Assembly (NCBI GenBank): GCA_019775845.1 | Contig: JADQAV010000009.1 | Span: 248,001 to 312,000 of the forward strand | Length of the DNA stretch: 64,000 bases | Source: Myrmaecium sp. VS I D KN 1 | Lineage: Eukaryota; Ascomycota; Dothideomycetes; Valsariales; Valsariaceae | Direction: 5' to 3' | Shown here: piece after piece, positions 32,271 through 46,400 of the stretch | Layout of the letters: the number at the start of each line of letters is the position of its first letter | Position numbering within the stretch: the stretch's first letter is position 1 | Program-made: the position numbers and the translations under genes | Notes under the pieces: generated by a model | Seen by the model: only the letters and a program-made list of their open reading frames with translations | The model's database searches: none | Told to the model about the DNA's origin: nothing

Positions 32271-33932
32271 TCACCTGGCACAATACGTATCCTCAGCCAC
32301 CTAATCCTTGAACATCTCTATCCCGCTTCATATGACACATTTCCTTCTTTCTCACTCCTTTGCTGGTTCTTACCCGTAGCTGACGAGCGATCTGGCAGTG
32401 TGCGGCCGGCCTGTTCGATGAGCAACCTTTCCCCTCATAGGGTTTCGTCGTACGGTATAGGACGCTACTGCCTGGATCGGAGTCATGGTGCGTCGTGGTC
32501 ATCCCAGCTCGTATTCGAGACTGGCAGCTTCAGTTACTGGGCCGCACTTGCCTCGGCGTGGGCAAGAGAAGCACTGGACGGAGTATTATCACCTTGCTCT
32601 TGGAACCCCCCCTTTACCACCCCTTTTCCTCTTACACTACCTCCATCGACTTATGCTCCCGAAAAGCTCTAGTAGCATCAACCCAGCAACTAAAGAAGGC
32701 CCACGAGCATTACGAGTCACGATTCTTCTTTTCCTGCCATCCTCTTATCGTCTTAGCGCCACATCGTAATACATCCGGGTCGGTCGCGCGCATCCTCTAG
32801 ACTTGGACATCGCGCTTTTACCCTTCCGCCAACTTCCTTTCTGCTTTGCGGCTCCCGGCACCTGCATCTACACCGCGCCACCCTTGACGATCTCAGCAGA
32901 CACGCCTTTTCGGGGACACAGACCGTGCTGTTTGTGCGCGGACGGATAATCCCGAGCGGATGCTGGACGTGGTGTTTGTCTTTTGATTTCGTACTTTCCT
33001 TGATCACCAACGGGGTGGGGGTATTTTGGCTTCATCATTTTTTTTTTCTTTTTCCTTTTTTCCTTTCTTCCTTCCGTGTATCTTGGGAAGGGTCACAGCG
33101 TCCGGCGGGCGGCGTTCTTCTTTTCGTGTGCGTGAGTGAGTTTGTGTGGTGTGCGTGTGTCGTCTCCGTATTTTGCCTTGTTGGACCGTTTTTTTTTTTT
33201 CGTCTCCCTGCGTCTTTTTTTGTAATCTGTTTGTTCGTGTGCTAATCGTGCCCTCCCGTGCTTTCTTGCGTTTGCTCGGGAGAAAGGAGACAGAGAAGGG
33301 TGCTTTTCTCTTTTTGCTTTGCTTTGCTTTGCTGTGCATTTTATGTGCAGGAGGGATTTTCCTTTTTTTCCTTTTTCTTCTCTACTCTCTTCCACTGGTG
33401 CTGTCCGTGTCGTTGCGTGCTCTTCGTCGGCTTCGTGATCAATCGGTCAATCGGTCAATCGGTCGGTCATCGTAGCTGACGGGGTATGTGGTGAGGGGAA
33501 AGATGAGATGGGGATCTGGCGTTCAATGGGAAACTCTTTTCTTCTTTTTCCTGTATACTTCTTTTTTTTTTTTTTTTTTTTTTTTTCTTCTCGTTTTCGT
33601 TCTTGGGAAAGAAGCACGACGGTACAGTAGAAAGCTGGAGAAGCATCAGGCGGCAACAGCAGTAGTAGATGAAGATACAAAAATAGTTGGACTTGGGTTT
33701 GCCTCTTTCTTTTTTTCCCCCTTCTTTTGTTTCCTGGTTCCTGCATGCAATTTTGCATGGTTATCATGTGGTTGGTATGAAGAGAAAGAATGCTCAATAC
33801 CCCCAGAAAACGCCATGGATCACTCCTTCCTTGAAGCGGAAGGAACGTAGACTCGACATAACCTCAGTCTTCCCTTCCTCGTCATCTTCCTCCATCCTCT
33901 CCTTCCCCCTCCCCACCATCCCTTCCTCCACT
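32271..33932. other. Convergent spacer with T-rich low complexity
   Basis: 1.66 kb between the kinase 3' end and the stop of the next minus-strand gene. It is T-rich from 33030 onward, with a T25 run and three CAATCGGT-like repeats at about 33440-33465. Open frames here are homopolymer artefacts. No gene supported. Confidence 0.6.
33562..33586 (+). repeat. T25 homopolymer
   Basis: Twenty-five consecutive T residues in the spacer downstream of the casein kinase I gene. Confidence 0.9.
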
Positions 33933-34589
33933 TCACTTCCCCAACAACCCCCTCAACCTCCGCTCACTCTCACTCATCGCCTCTCCTCCTGCTCCTCCCC
34001 CTCCTTCCCCCCCTTTCCTTGCATCCCTTACCTCCTCACCACCACCACCCTTCCCCCCACCCATAACATCCTCCCTCACCTGCTGCACAAGCGAGCGCTC
34101 CGGCACGGGCGGCCGCAGCCCGTGATGTCGCTGGGACTCGTTGTACCAGCTCACTTGGCCTTGGCCCTGGCCGTAGGCCCCGCCGCTGCCGCCGCCGCTG
34201 CTGCCGCCGTCAGCGTTGCCGCCTCCGGCGTTGCTGCCTCCGGCTTCCCGGTGTCGCTGGGCGTTGTGCTTGGCGGCCCGGATGGAGGAGCGGGTGTAGA
34301 CGAAGAGGAGGGTGGCCATGGTTAGGGCGGCGAGGGGGGCGGTGAGGTGCTGTTGCGTTTTGTTTGTTAGTTCTTCGGTTGGTAAAGGGGGGATTTGCGC
34401 TCTTGCTCTTGCTATTTCTCGAGAGGAAGCTGGACCTTGAGTTGGAGAGGGAGCTGGAGAGGGAGAAAGGGGGGGTGGCTTGGTACTTACTCGTGCGTTT
34501 AGGGTGGCGGTTTGGAAGAGTCGTCGTGGTTTTGACGGTGCTTCGGAGAGGTGGTCCGCGGCTTTGGGGACGCTGAGGCGGCCGCCCAT
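33933..34589 (-). CDS. Small membrane protein with N-myristoylation signal, unknown function
   Basis: Exons 34589-34491 and 34349-33933 give 171 residues. The intron (34490-34350) has a perfect GTAAGT donor, a CTAAC branch and a CAACAG acceptor. Its reading frame happens to stay open, so a 218-residue unspliced form is also possible. The protein starts MGGRLS, which fits the N-myristoylation pattern MGxxxS. Splicing creates LNARHLTAPLAALTMATLLFVYTRSS, one predicted membrane helix at about residues 37-53, followed by a basic patch (IRAAKHNAQRHR), a Gly/Ser/Asn-rich linker and a conserved-looking WYNESQRHHGLRPPVPERSL segment. I do not recognise a family; it looks like a conserved fungal single-pass protein. 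It is divergent from glutathione reductase. Confidence 0.72.
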   Translation of the reverse strand: MGGRLSVPKAADHLSEAPSKPRRLFQTATLNARVSTKPPPLSPSPAPSPTQGPASSREIARARAQIPPLPTEELTNKTQQHLTAPLAALTMATLLFVYTRSSIRAAKHNAQRHREAGGSNAGGGNADGGSSGGGSGGAYGQGQGQVSWYNESQRHHGLRPPVPERSLVQQVREDVMGGGKGGGGEEVRDARKGGEGGGGAGGEAMSESERRLRGLLGK

Positions 34590-37029
<2,440 letters not shown>

Positions 37030-39240
37030 GTTTTATTAGGGAAGGGGGAGAGGGTTGTAGGTTATGGGTGGGTGGGTGGTTAGGGAGGAAAAGGGGAGTA
37101 GAGAGTTATAGACCGATTTTTTGAGGTTTTCATATCATTTTAGATCTTAACGACGTTTTGTATATGTCTTCAAGAATTTCTGGCTTTTTTTTTTTCCCTT
37201 ATCCCATGAGATTCACATGTTGTTGTTTAAGTTTGACGTTTGACGTTCAACAGTGGACGGTTGACGGTTGACGTGCGATTTGCAGGACCGGGATCAGAGC
37301 AGAGCAGAGTAGATGCGACCAGCTTTGAATGTTTATAAATAACGCGATTGATCTCTCGACCCTCTTGATTTAACCTCCATCTCTATCTCTACTTCTATCT
37401 CTATCTGTCTTTCCTTCCTTCCTTCCTTCCTTCCGTTCTTCGCGCCGGGCTTCACATACATATGTCGGTCCAACTATCTATATCCAAACCCAAGAGCATG
37501 ACGGCGAGGGCGGCGATGGTCGTGCCGCTCGGTATGAGCAGCAAGTTTAGGGGCAGAGAGAGGAAAAGAGATTGGTGAGGGATGAGAAGGGCTTAACTCG
37601 CTCTAAGAGATATACTCCGCGAGATGATGAGAGAGGGGAGAGGGGAGAGGGAAGATGCGGAAAAGCGTAAGCGTAGATATGAAAGGATATAGAGATCGAT
37701 ACGTCGGTTATGGCCGGTTTGTTTATCATGGTTTGTTGAATTTTTCTCTTTCTCTCCGTCGAGGGAGCTTGCTAGCTAAACTACCTTTGGCTCCTTAGGC
37801 TTGTCCTTTTTCCTTCCCCTTCGATTCCGATGGCTGCTTCTACCTCGACGTGGACTTGGACTTGAGCCTTCAGCGCGTCCAACCCTTCCCCTTTTCCTTC
37901 AATGCAGAGGATGACTAGTCGAGACGGAAAGGAAGATGGTTGATGGAGAAGAATCGAAGAAAGGGAAGGAGAGGAAAGTGGAAGGAAGGGGAGCCTGATG
38001 GAACTACCATCCACATGGCTTCCCTTGGTCGATCTCAATGCAAACCCCTTCCTCCCGAAGCCTGTTTTCCAGATGAATGGAGGATGCGGCTTCTACCGAA
38101 AGAAAAAGGAAAGAACGAGGCCTCCATAAGAGTCGTCATACATCCCTCCGTCCGTGCTTTTCGTGCCCGTTTGATGCTGGTACAGAAGGAGAGTTTTGAT
38201 GCCTGTCCATCGCATTCATTCACACCTCTTCCTTCTCCTTCTTGTTTCTTGCTTGTCTTCGTCCCGTCGATGTCATAACCCCGCCGGAAGGGAGAGCGCA
38301 GACTCAGTCGACAAGCTCAGTCCGATTGACTTCCTTCCTTTGAGAATCTCAGGAACCGAGACAACGGATATGGAGAGAAGGACGAAGGCAAGAGGGCGGC
38401 TGAGTCCATTTGAAAATGGTAAAAGCATAACGTATGTCTGCCACAAACGCAGGGAGAAAAAAGAAAAACAGTCCGAGAAAAATAGAAAGCAGCAAAAGCA
38501 AAACAAGCAACGAGAAAAAAAAAAGGGTATCCGAAATGCGTTAGAGAAACAAGCACGTGAAACCAAAAAAAAAGCAAAGCTGCCGCTCCATGATGAACGC
38601 AAGGGAAGGGAGGGATGATGGGTGGCTGACCTCTTCCCCCTTTTTCCAACCGCGCGTTCTCTCCTTTTTCTCCTGCTTCTTTTCTTTTTCCCAACGCCAA
38701 CGCCAACGCCACCGCCAGCCCACGCCCTCTCCTTCTCCCCTCCCTTTCCTTTTCCCTCCACCCCCCGTCCAACGCCTAGATGATCCTTCCTCCGTTCCTT
38801 TTACTCATCCATCCCAGTCCCAGGGGAGGAATAATGGAATGACACGCCAACGCGAGTCATTAAGCCGCGTAATCCAATCATGCGGGCGGTAAAAAAGGAA
38901 ATAGAGTCAAAATGGACGCCGCCGTCCCGACATGCGTGTTTTTCGAGGCAACGGAATAAAAAGGAACAGGAGGCTACCGACATGATAGTACAGAAAAAGA
39001 CGAAGAGAGAAAGAAAGAGAGCCGGATGCAAAGAGGGATGGTCGACGGTTAGGGGGGAGAGAGGATTAGGAGCGTAAACACAAACCGAGATGGAAATAGG
39101 TGGTCGATGTGGTCAGCAACGGGCATTCGCGGTGAGCCAGTGAGGCAGCCATTCAGCCAGACGGTCCAGTTGATGAACCGTGATAATGAGGAAAGCATCC
39201 ACGCCCACCTCCTCTCCCCTCCAAGCCCAAACGCGGGTCT
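37030..39240. other. Long low-complexity spacer 3' of glutathione reductase
   Basis: 2.2 kb between convergent 3' ends. It has four TGACG motifs at 37234-37273, CTTC and CTCTAT microsatellites near 37380-37435, A-rich tracts (38450-38580) and three CCAACG copies near 38690-38708. A 38-codon frame starts at 37462 after a TATAAATA at about 37334, and the opposite strand of the same stretch encodes a hydrophobic peptide; neither is a supported gene. Confidence 0.55.
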
Positions 39241-40348
39241 TCACAGCAACGGCGGCGTACCCTCGGGAGTGGGATAGTAATCGTCCATCGAGCCGAGCTC
39301 GCCGGCATCGACCGCGACCTCCTCCTCCAGCACGACGACGATCTGGCGGAGGAGGTCGGCGAGGAGGGCGCCAGCTTGGAGCGGGGAGAGGCGGGCATCA
39401 GCCTCGATGTGAGCACGGCGGTCCGAGGCCAGGGTGCGGATACGGTCCATCTTCGTTTGGGAGTGCTCCATCCACGCCTGGGCGAACTCGTGGATGCGGG
39501 CCTTGGGGTACTTGAACCCCCGGCCCCCTTTGTTGTTGTTCGCCTTAAGCGGCTCTCCCCATCGGCCGTCGTCTGGGATGCCGTTCGCCATCAGGAAGGC
39601 GAGATGGCTCTTGTAGCAGCCCTTGATACCCGCTCGGGCGGTACGCTCCTTCTTCGCCTTCTGCACCGCCTGCTCCGGCCGGGCGGACTTCTTGCCGAGA
39701 GCAAGGGAGGATGCGGAAGAGAAGCATGAGCTGCTGCGGTCCATGCGGGTGGGGGCGGGGTGCGGTTTGGCGACGAAGCCATGCTTGACACGGTGCAGCG
39801 GATCGACGGGCACGTCAAGCGAGCTGGAGGAGCGCCGGGAGTAGGTCGAGCTCGACGTGCTGAACCGTCGATGGTCCAGCGCGGTGGTCTCCATCCGCAC
39901 GTTCAAGCAGGCCACACAGCTGGCGTGGTCATCCTGCTTGGCGGCACGGCATCGCGGGCAGGTGCTGACGGCATGTGACGACCGCCGTTGCTCCGGTTTG
40001 ATTGGCGGAACGTCCGTAGCCAACGGCTGGTAAGCATCAGGGAATGTCGTGACATCCTGAGGCGAGACGGAGGCGTGCTTGTAGCGCCCCGGATCCGATG
40101 GTCCCCGGGACAAGGGTGGATGTTGGCTGTTGAAAGGATCCTTGGCAAAAGCAAAGAGAGGCAAAGCAGTCGACTTGATTGAGTCGAACTCGGGCACCAC
40201 CTTCCTCAGGCTCGGCAGTCTTCCGGACGAGCTGACAGGGCGGCAGTCGGTCAGCACCGCAGGACGTTCAAGATGATCTGAGGAGAACGTACCCTTTTGG
40301 TGGAACATCCAGGTGGTGGTGATGATAGTCGGTATTATTGCGCACCAT
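39241..40348 (-). CDS. Unknown protein with paired CXXC motifs
   Basis: Exons 40348-40293 and 40231-39241 give 348 residues. The start was chosen because ATG at 40348 opens MVRNNTDYHHHHLDVPPKG, whose phase-2 GTACGT donor joins in frame to the CTGTCAG acceptor at 40231. Residues 110-127 contain CPRC and CVAC ten residues apart, a zinc-ribbon-like arrangement. A Ser-rich linker follows, then a conserved-looking domain at about 230-310 with GIKGCYKSHLAFLMANGIPDD, FKYPKARIHEFAQAWMEHSQ and RRAHIEADARLSPLQAGALL. The C-terminus is acidic. I do not recognise the family. A single-exon reading from a later ATG at 40308 is the alternative. Its neighbours give no functional clue. Confidence 0.72.
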
Positions 40349-42013
40349 GACGGATTATTTCGAGCGGAATATCTAAGGTATGAGATGCGTATGCGTGTGT
40401 GCAATGAACAGCTGCAGGTTCACCGCTCCTCAGGGCACCTGGCAGCTCGACTGAAGACAGAGAAAAAACCACCCAGACAACGAAGGAGAGTGAGTGGAGT
40501 GTGAGTGAGTGCGTTCGTGCGTGTCTAAGCGTGTATATTTTGCGTAGATGTGAGAAGGGGGGGAAGAAGTGACACTGAGGGAGGACAACGAGGCTTTAAG
40601 AGAAAAGAGAGACATGAGGGTGAAAGTGAAAGTGAGTGAGCAGGATCCAGGCACGGGTGATGGCAGAGCCTGACAGCCTGACCGGGTCACCTTGACCCTG
40701 CAGCCGCTCTCGATCCGGGAGGAGTGAAGTGGATGAGTGAGAGTAGCTACCTCCCACCCCCCTCCCCCAGCTCCCAGCCCCTATCCCTGCCCGCCGAGCC
40801 TCTCCGTACAACCTCACCAGCGCAAATGCAGTGCAGCGCAGTCCAAGCAGTCTAAGCGTCCAAGCATCCAAGCAGCGGGGAAGGCGGGAAGGAAAAAGTC
40901 AGGTTAAAAAGCCTGTACTCCGTACGTCAGGTAAGGTAAGGTAAGGTTGTAAGGTAAGCTCCAGTCCAGTCCCCTCCAGTCAAGGAGGGAGGGGTGGGTG
41001 TGGTAACACAACCTATGTACATAAGCCAAATCCAAATGGGGGGAAAATTCCACCAAAAGAATATGCGGATGCGGATGTGGAGGGTTTGGATGTGTGGATG
41101 TGTGTGTAGCCTGTCCCGGTCCCGTCGCCTCCGCCACCCACCTTCCCTTTCGTCTACGTTTACTGATCCTTCTACTCCTCGACCCTGGTTTATGGGAAGA
41201 AGAAAAGAGGAGCAGAATAGGATGAGGGTAGGATGGATGGATGTTGATCGGATATCCATGTCGACGTCATGCCAATGTCCATGTCTGATCTCCATGTCCA
41301 ATGGCCATGTTCATGTCGGTGATCAAGTAAGGTACCAGGTAGGTTGTGGTAGTAGGAGGGCACCGTCGTAGGTCACATGGTTGTCTGAACCACGGAACCC
41401 ATAAGAAAGAAAAAAAAAAGAAAATGGCGATGACGATGGGCCTGATGAACGTAATACGATTAGAGAGGGAAGGTCGAGGGAAGTTAAAAGTATACGGAGT
41501 AGTGAAGTGTAGACCAAAAGAAGGAAAGAAAGAGAGTTATCATTCTTGATACGGTATCACCGGACATGAAGAGAGAAGAGAAAAGAGGAGAAATATATTA
41601 CAAAAAGGAAAAAAGAAAAAAAAAAGAAAGGGAGAGACGTAGAACCAGAACCCTGAAGCAGCGGAGACTCCATCACGTCGTCCCAAAAGGGGGGCAAAAG
41701 GCAAACCGAAAAAGAGATGTATGCGCGTGCGTGTGTTTAAAAGCGGTCTCAAGTAACCTCGCATATGAAGAGAGAGAGTTCGAGTTCCAGTTGCCACGCC
41801 ATTTGAAAAAGCCCTTAAGTTACATACAACGCATCCTGTGCTCGAAGAGTCACCTTTTCCTCTCGCAGAAGGCTATGCAACGACCCCCAGCCAGACGCTC
41901 AAAAAAAAGACGGATATGTGAAAACCTCCCCAGCAGGCGGAACAAGGAAACCACATCGGATTAGTCTATGCAAAGTAATGTAGTGAAAACGCCTGATCAG
42001 CGAATTGACCCTT
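40349..42013. other. Spacer between the CXXC protein gene and ecm33
   Basis: 1.66 kb upstream of one minus-strand gene and 3' of another. It contains GGTAAGG repeats at about 40930-40957, TACTCCGTA at 40916-40924 and its inverse TACGGAGTA at 41493-41501. Open frames are GA- or CT-rich shadows. No gene supported. Confidence 0.6.
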
Positions 42014-43453
42014 CTACAAAAGACCGAAGGCAGCGGCGGCGGCACCAGCAAAGCCCATCAGGGCAGGGATCTCGAGGCCGGCGGCAGCACCGCTGGTGGA
42101 GCTGGAGGTAGAGCTGGAGCCGGAGCTGGTGGCAGTGGGGGTGGTGCCAGTTCCGCCAGGCTTCTCCTGCTCACCAACGCAGGTGAACTTGCCCTGGATG
42201 TTACCGTTGCTCTTCAACTCCTTGAAGGTCTTGCAGTCGTCAGTGAGGTCGCCGGTGGACTGGATGTTGAAGGCACCCTTGACGTCCTGGAGGTTGGGCA
42301 GGGAAACGCTGGAAGGGTGTTAGTAATCAGCAAAATCGCAGTGTGGAGCATAAGAATCATACCTGGTAAGGTTGCCGTGGAAGTCCAGAGCACCGCCAAT
42401 GGTCTCGAGCTTAGGAAGGCTGAGGTTGTGGAGTTCGGGGTTGTTGCCGATCTCGAAACCACCGCCAACAGTGGTGAGGACGGGAAGGCTGATGTTGGTG
42501 ACATCCTGGCAGTCCTGGAAGGTCAGGGAGCCGCCGGTGGACTTGCCGACAGTGGTGAGGTTAGGCGCGGAGAAGGTCTCGAAGAGATCGCCGTAGAAGC
42601 CAAGGGAACCGTTCACGCTCTGGAGCAGGGGAACGGTGATGGTGGTGACGTTGGTGAACGTCATGTTGTTGGCCCAGGAGAGGTTGTTGAAGGTGGCCGA
42701 GAGGGTGTCCTTGTTGGCCTCAATAATCAGGCTGCTGCCGATGCTGCTAAGAGCGAGGTCAAGGGTGTCGATGTAACGGTTGTTGGCGAGGTAGAAGGTG
42801 TCGACCTCCAAGAGGCTGATACCATCGAGGCTCTGAAGACCGGTGTTCTGGATGTTGACGGTGGTAGCGGTCTGGACGTTGGCCGTGAAGTCGAGGCTCT
42901 CAAGGTTGGGGAGAGCGTTCCAGACGATGCTGTCGACCGCGGTCAATTCGGGGAACGTCAAGGTCGTCAAGCGAGTGAGGGAGGTGAGCGAGAATTTGCC
43001 AGTGATGGTCTGAAGGGTGCTCGCGGAGATGGTGGTGAGCTGGGTGGCGTTGTTGACCACCAAGTCACCGTCGAGCTTCTCCAAGCCATCGAAGGTAAGA
43101 GTGTCAGTGACACCGGTAGCAACCGCGATGCTTCCGCTGAAGGTGGAGCAGGCAGCGACGGCCGTTGCATCAGTCGCGGCCGTGATGGTTGTGGTCGCGG
43201 AAACCGTGCAGGAGGAGGAGGCTAGAGGCGAAACAAGTCAGTATACCGTTCGTGTGCTGTTGTTGTTGTGGTTGTGGTTGTTGTTGTTTTTGGCCGTCGG
43301 AAAGCGTGTACTCCGCGTGTGCTTTCGATGATCCGTCGTGATGCCACCGCGCATTCTCATGTCACGCGAGCATGTGTGTGACTGAAGTATGTACTCACCA
43401 GAAGCAATGCCAGCCGCGGCCGCGACGGCAACGGCGTACTTGAGGAAGGACAT
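42014..43453 (-). CDS. ECM33: GPI-anchored cell wall protein Ecm33
   Basis: Exons 43453-43399, 43221-42363 and 42308-42014 give 402 residues. The first 18-20 residues (MSFLKYAVAVAAAAGIASA) form a signal peptide. The body is a receptor-L/leucine-rich-repeat-like beta-helix with recurring units ending in L-T/S-x-I or L-x-x-V, such as LQSLDGISLLEVDTFYL and LPVLTTVGGGFEIGNNPEL, and many N-x-S/T sites. The C-terminus is Ser/Thr-rich and ends in a hydrophobic ALMGFAGAAAAAFGLL, a GPI attachment signal. Ecm33 proteins are needed for normal wall integrity and hyphal growth in yeasts and Aspergillus. The first intron is 177 bp and separates the signal peptide from the wall domain. Codon choice is strongly biased to C-ending codons, as for a highly expressed gene. 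Confidence 0.96.
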
Positions 43454-46400
43454 CGTTATTGAATGAGGAGACTCTTTTCTGCAGAACGAAGCGTGGTCAG
43501 CAACAGAAAGCGAGGGAGATGAGAAGCAAGACGAGCAGGCAAACGATGCGACGCCGGGGAGAGGCAAGGAGGAGACGTACAGTGTGTTGTGGATGGTATT
43601 AAGACTGCTGACGAGTCGTGGGTTTGGGCTAAGTGGATGGTGGTTGAAATGGGATCGGTGAGCGAACGTAGAGAATTAAAACGAGAGGAAAGAAATGGCG
43701 ACCTGAAGCCGAAGAGCGGCCGTCGAGAAGGTGACTTGGAAGGCGCGTCCGTGACGAGAAGAGGAAGCAGCCTCGATGTGAGGAAGTCAACGGGTTTTGA
43801 GGAGAGCGAGTGGAAGGGAAGGCGGGAGAAGGAGGAGGAGAGGGTCGGGGAGGGCAGGCGGGCAAGAAAAAGGGAGGAGGGAAAGGAGGAGGTGTTGTGA
43901 ATCGGGGACGCCCCTGCTCCTGCCCCCGGCGAGGCAGTGGGCGGCCACTTGGGAGGCGCTCGGGAGGGCACTGGTCGTTGCCTTAGCGGCCCTCATTCCG
44001 GCTAGAGCGCGACGTGGGTGGGCGAGGAGGAGGGCGAGCGGGCTGGGTGATGAACAGCGTAGTGGCCCGCGCGGGTGTGCCGGGGGGCCGGCGTGCTAGC
44101 TGCCAGACCTGACCTGCCTGCCCATGGCTAGGTGCCCTCCAGCTGCCTCTGCAACGCCGTGACTGGTCCAACAACACTTCCTCTGTCCGCCCGCCCGCCC
44201 ATGCTCGTGCTTCCGCCCAGCTGGTCCGTGGCAACAGAAGCCGGCCGGCCTTTCCAGACGAAACGTCGATTTTTTGCTGGTTGGTGCCGTGCGATTGCCA
44301 TCATTACGGTATCTGTTGTTGTGACCCAGCAGTAGTAACCAACTCACACATCCTCTATGTATATCCTCTTCTCGGTGGTCGTGCACACGACACGAGGTGA
44401 TGGACGGAGCAGTTCGGGAGTTACCACTTGAGCATGATAAATATTACAACTCCCGTTTGCTACATTCGGTACCTACCATCGAACGAGAGTACAGAGAGTA
44501 TGTAAGCTCCCTTTCTCTCCTCTTGCTTCCCTACTCCAATTTCACACCAACTTTATTCACATAATCGCCCACCAACAGGACCCGGCGCGATGGCAAAGGG
44601 AACCACTGAACGGACATGATCGATGATGGTTGATCGGACAACCAGACACGACACGACCTCCTCCTCCGCCTCCTGCTGCTGCACTCACAGCAGCACATGA
44701 CAATCCAACCTCCCTTCTTTCCCTCTCCTCCCAATCGATCGCCCTGCGGTGCTCATCATTCATTCATTCCTCCCTCCCTTGGCTGCATCATTGCGTGACG
44801 TCCGAACGGGCCGTGGAGCGAGCGCGCTGGAGACAAACCGATCCCTAGGCTGTCATTCGCGACGCTGTCCGTTTGAGGGCACGCGTGTAACCAAACAAAA
44901 AGAAGAAAAAAAGGGGGGCCACGCCAGCCAGTAACCAGCCAACCAGTCCCCCTCCCTAGCCACCCCCCTTGCGATGAAAAAGGGGACTCTCAAAATATAA
45001 ACAACACCAGCCGCAACCCTGACTGACTGATTGACTGACTGAGTGACTGACATGACATGACGGCTTTCATTCCCATCCAGCCCCGTTCCTTAGAGAAAGG
45101 GGGCAAAAGGGGATCAACGGTGAGGATATGAGGCATGCCGAATGGCCTCACATGAACTATTCCTGGAAAAAATAAAATACAATATCAACAACAAAATACC
45201 ACTTGCCCCCTTCCTTTCACTAATACCTCCTAGCGCGCACCGCCAGGGGGCGCAGAGTGGGGAAAGCTTCGTCGGACGATCTGCCCGCCCGAAACAAGCA
45301 ATCAACAAGCCTTCCAGGATCCATCCGTCCGCCTGTCTTTCTTCCTTTCATTTCTCATCAGCAGGACCCGGTCTTGGTTAAATTGTGCTATTTCCCCTTT
45401 TCTTTTTCTTCCGGTGGTAGAGGTTGCTTTCTTCTTTTCATTCATCTACAATGCAATCTCGGATATAGTGTCTGGATGGGTGTTCTTCGCAAGGATGGAG
45501 TCAAGCCCACCACTAGCCACCCACCCACCCATCTAATAGCCTCTCCGGCTGTGAACACACGGGAGAATCAGAAAGAGGGTTTTATGATAGGAGGCCCTGC
45601 ATGGGATCGCAAATGACAGCAACAGTGTGTTGTTATTCCTAGAAAAAGGGGGAGGGAGATATGTAAGAATGGCAGGAGGAGCGTTGCACCCCCGTGTTTC
45701 AACCGCAGTGACAGCCGGAACAGCGCGAGAGCCGATATCGATGCCGATATCGATGTCAAATGTCGATGTCGATGCTCATGACGCTGAGGCTGAGGCTGTC
45801 CGTCCTACGTGTGCAGCATCGCTTCTATTTCGGCCTTCAACGCTGGCTTGTGATCCTGTCTGTGCTGCTGGAAAGCTCGAACACTCCTGTGACGTCTGAA
45901 CTCTCCGTCGCATTGACGAGAAGCTTGCTTGATGCGAGACGCACGGAGGGATGACAAGGAGGAGGGCGCTGGCAAGCTGACAGGGCTGGCAATCTTCATC
46001 CATCCATTCAATCATCTGTCTATCCATGGTTCCCAAGCCGATGATGAAGGAAAAGAGCAGACACGGTCCCCGTGCCGAACCGACCAACCGACCGACCATC
46101 CCATCCATCCATCCCATTCCAAACCAATCCCAACTCAGCCTAACGTAATGGAGAGAAAGAGGAGAATCGTCGTCAGCTCGGCCGCGTCGTCGTTATCGTT
46201 TGTCGTTGGCTTTTGGTGGGCCGCGGGCAGCACATGGCAGAATGGAAATGGAAGTCCCTGTTCCCCCAAGGTCCACCCAAATTCCGTGTGCGTTCGCGGA
46301 AATCGCTGATCGAAGGCAAGAGAGCGAGAGAGAGGAATTTGGCAAGGGCCCCGATCGCGTTCCCGTGTGTGGCTGCAGGATGTTAGTTATGTAAAGTACC

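Noticed and set aside
42005-43225. 406-codon plus-strand frame opposite ecm33
   Set aside because: Exact antisense of the ecm33 coding exon, with a Gly/Val/Glu composition produced by the C-ending codon bias of ecm33. No domain and no start context.
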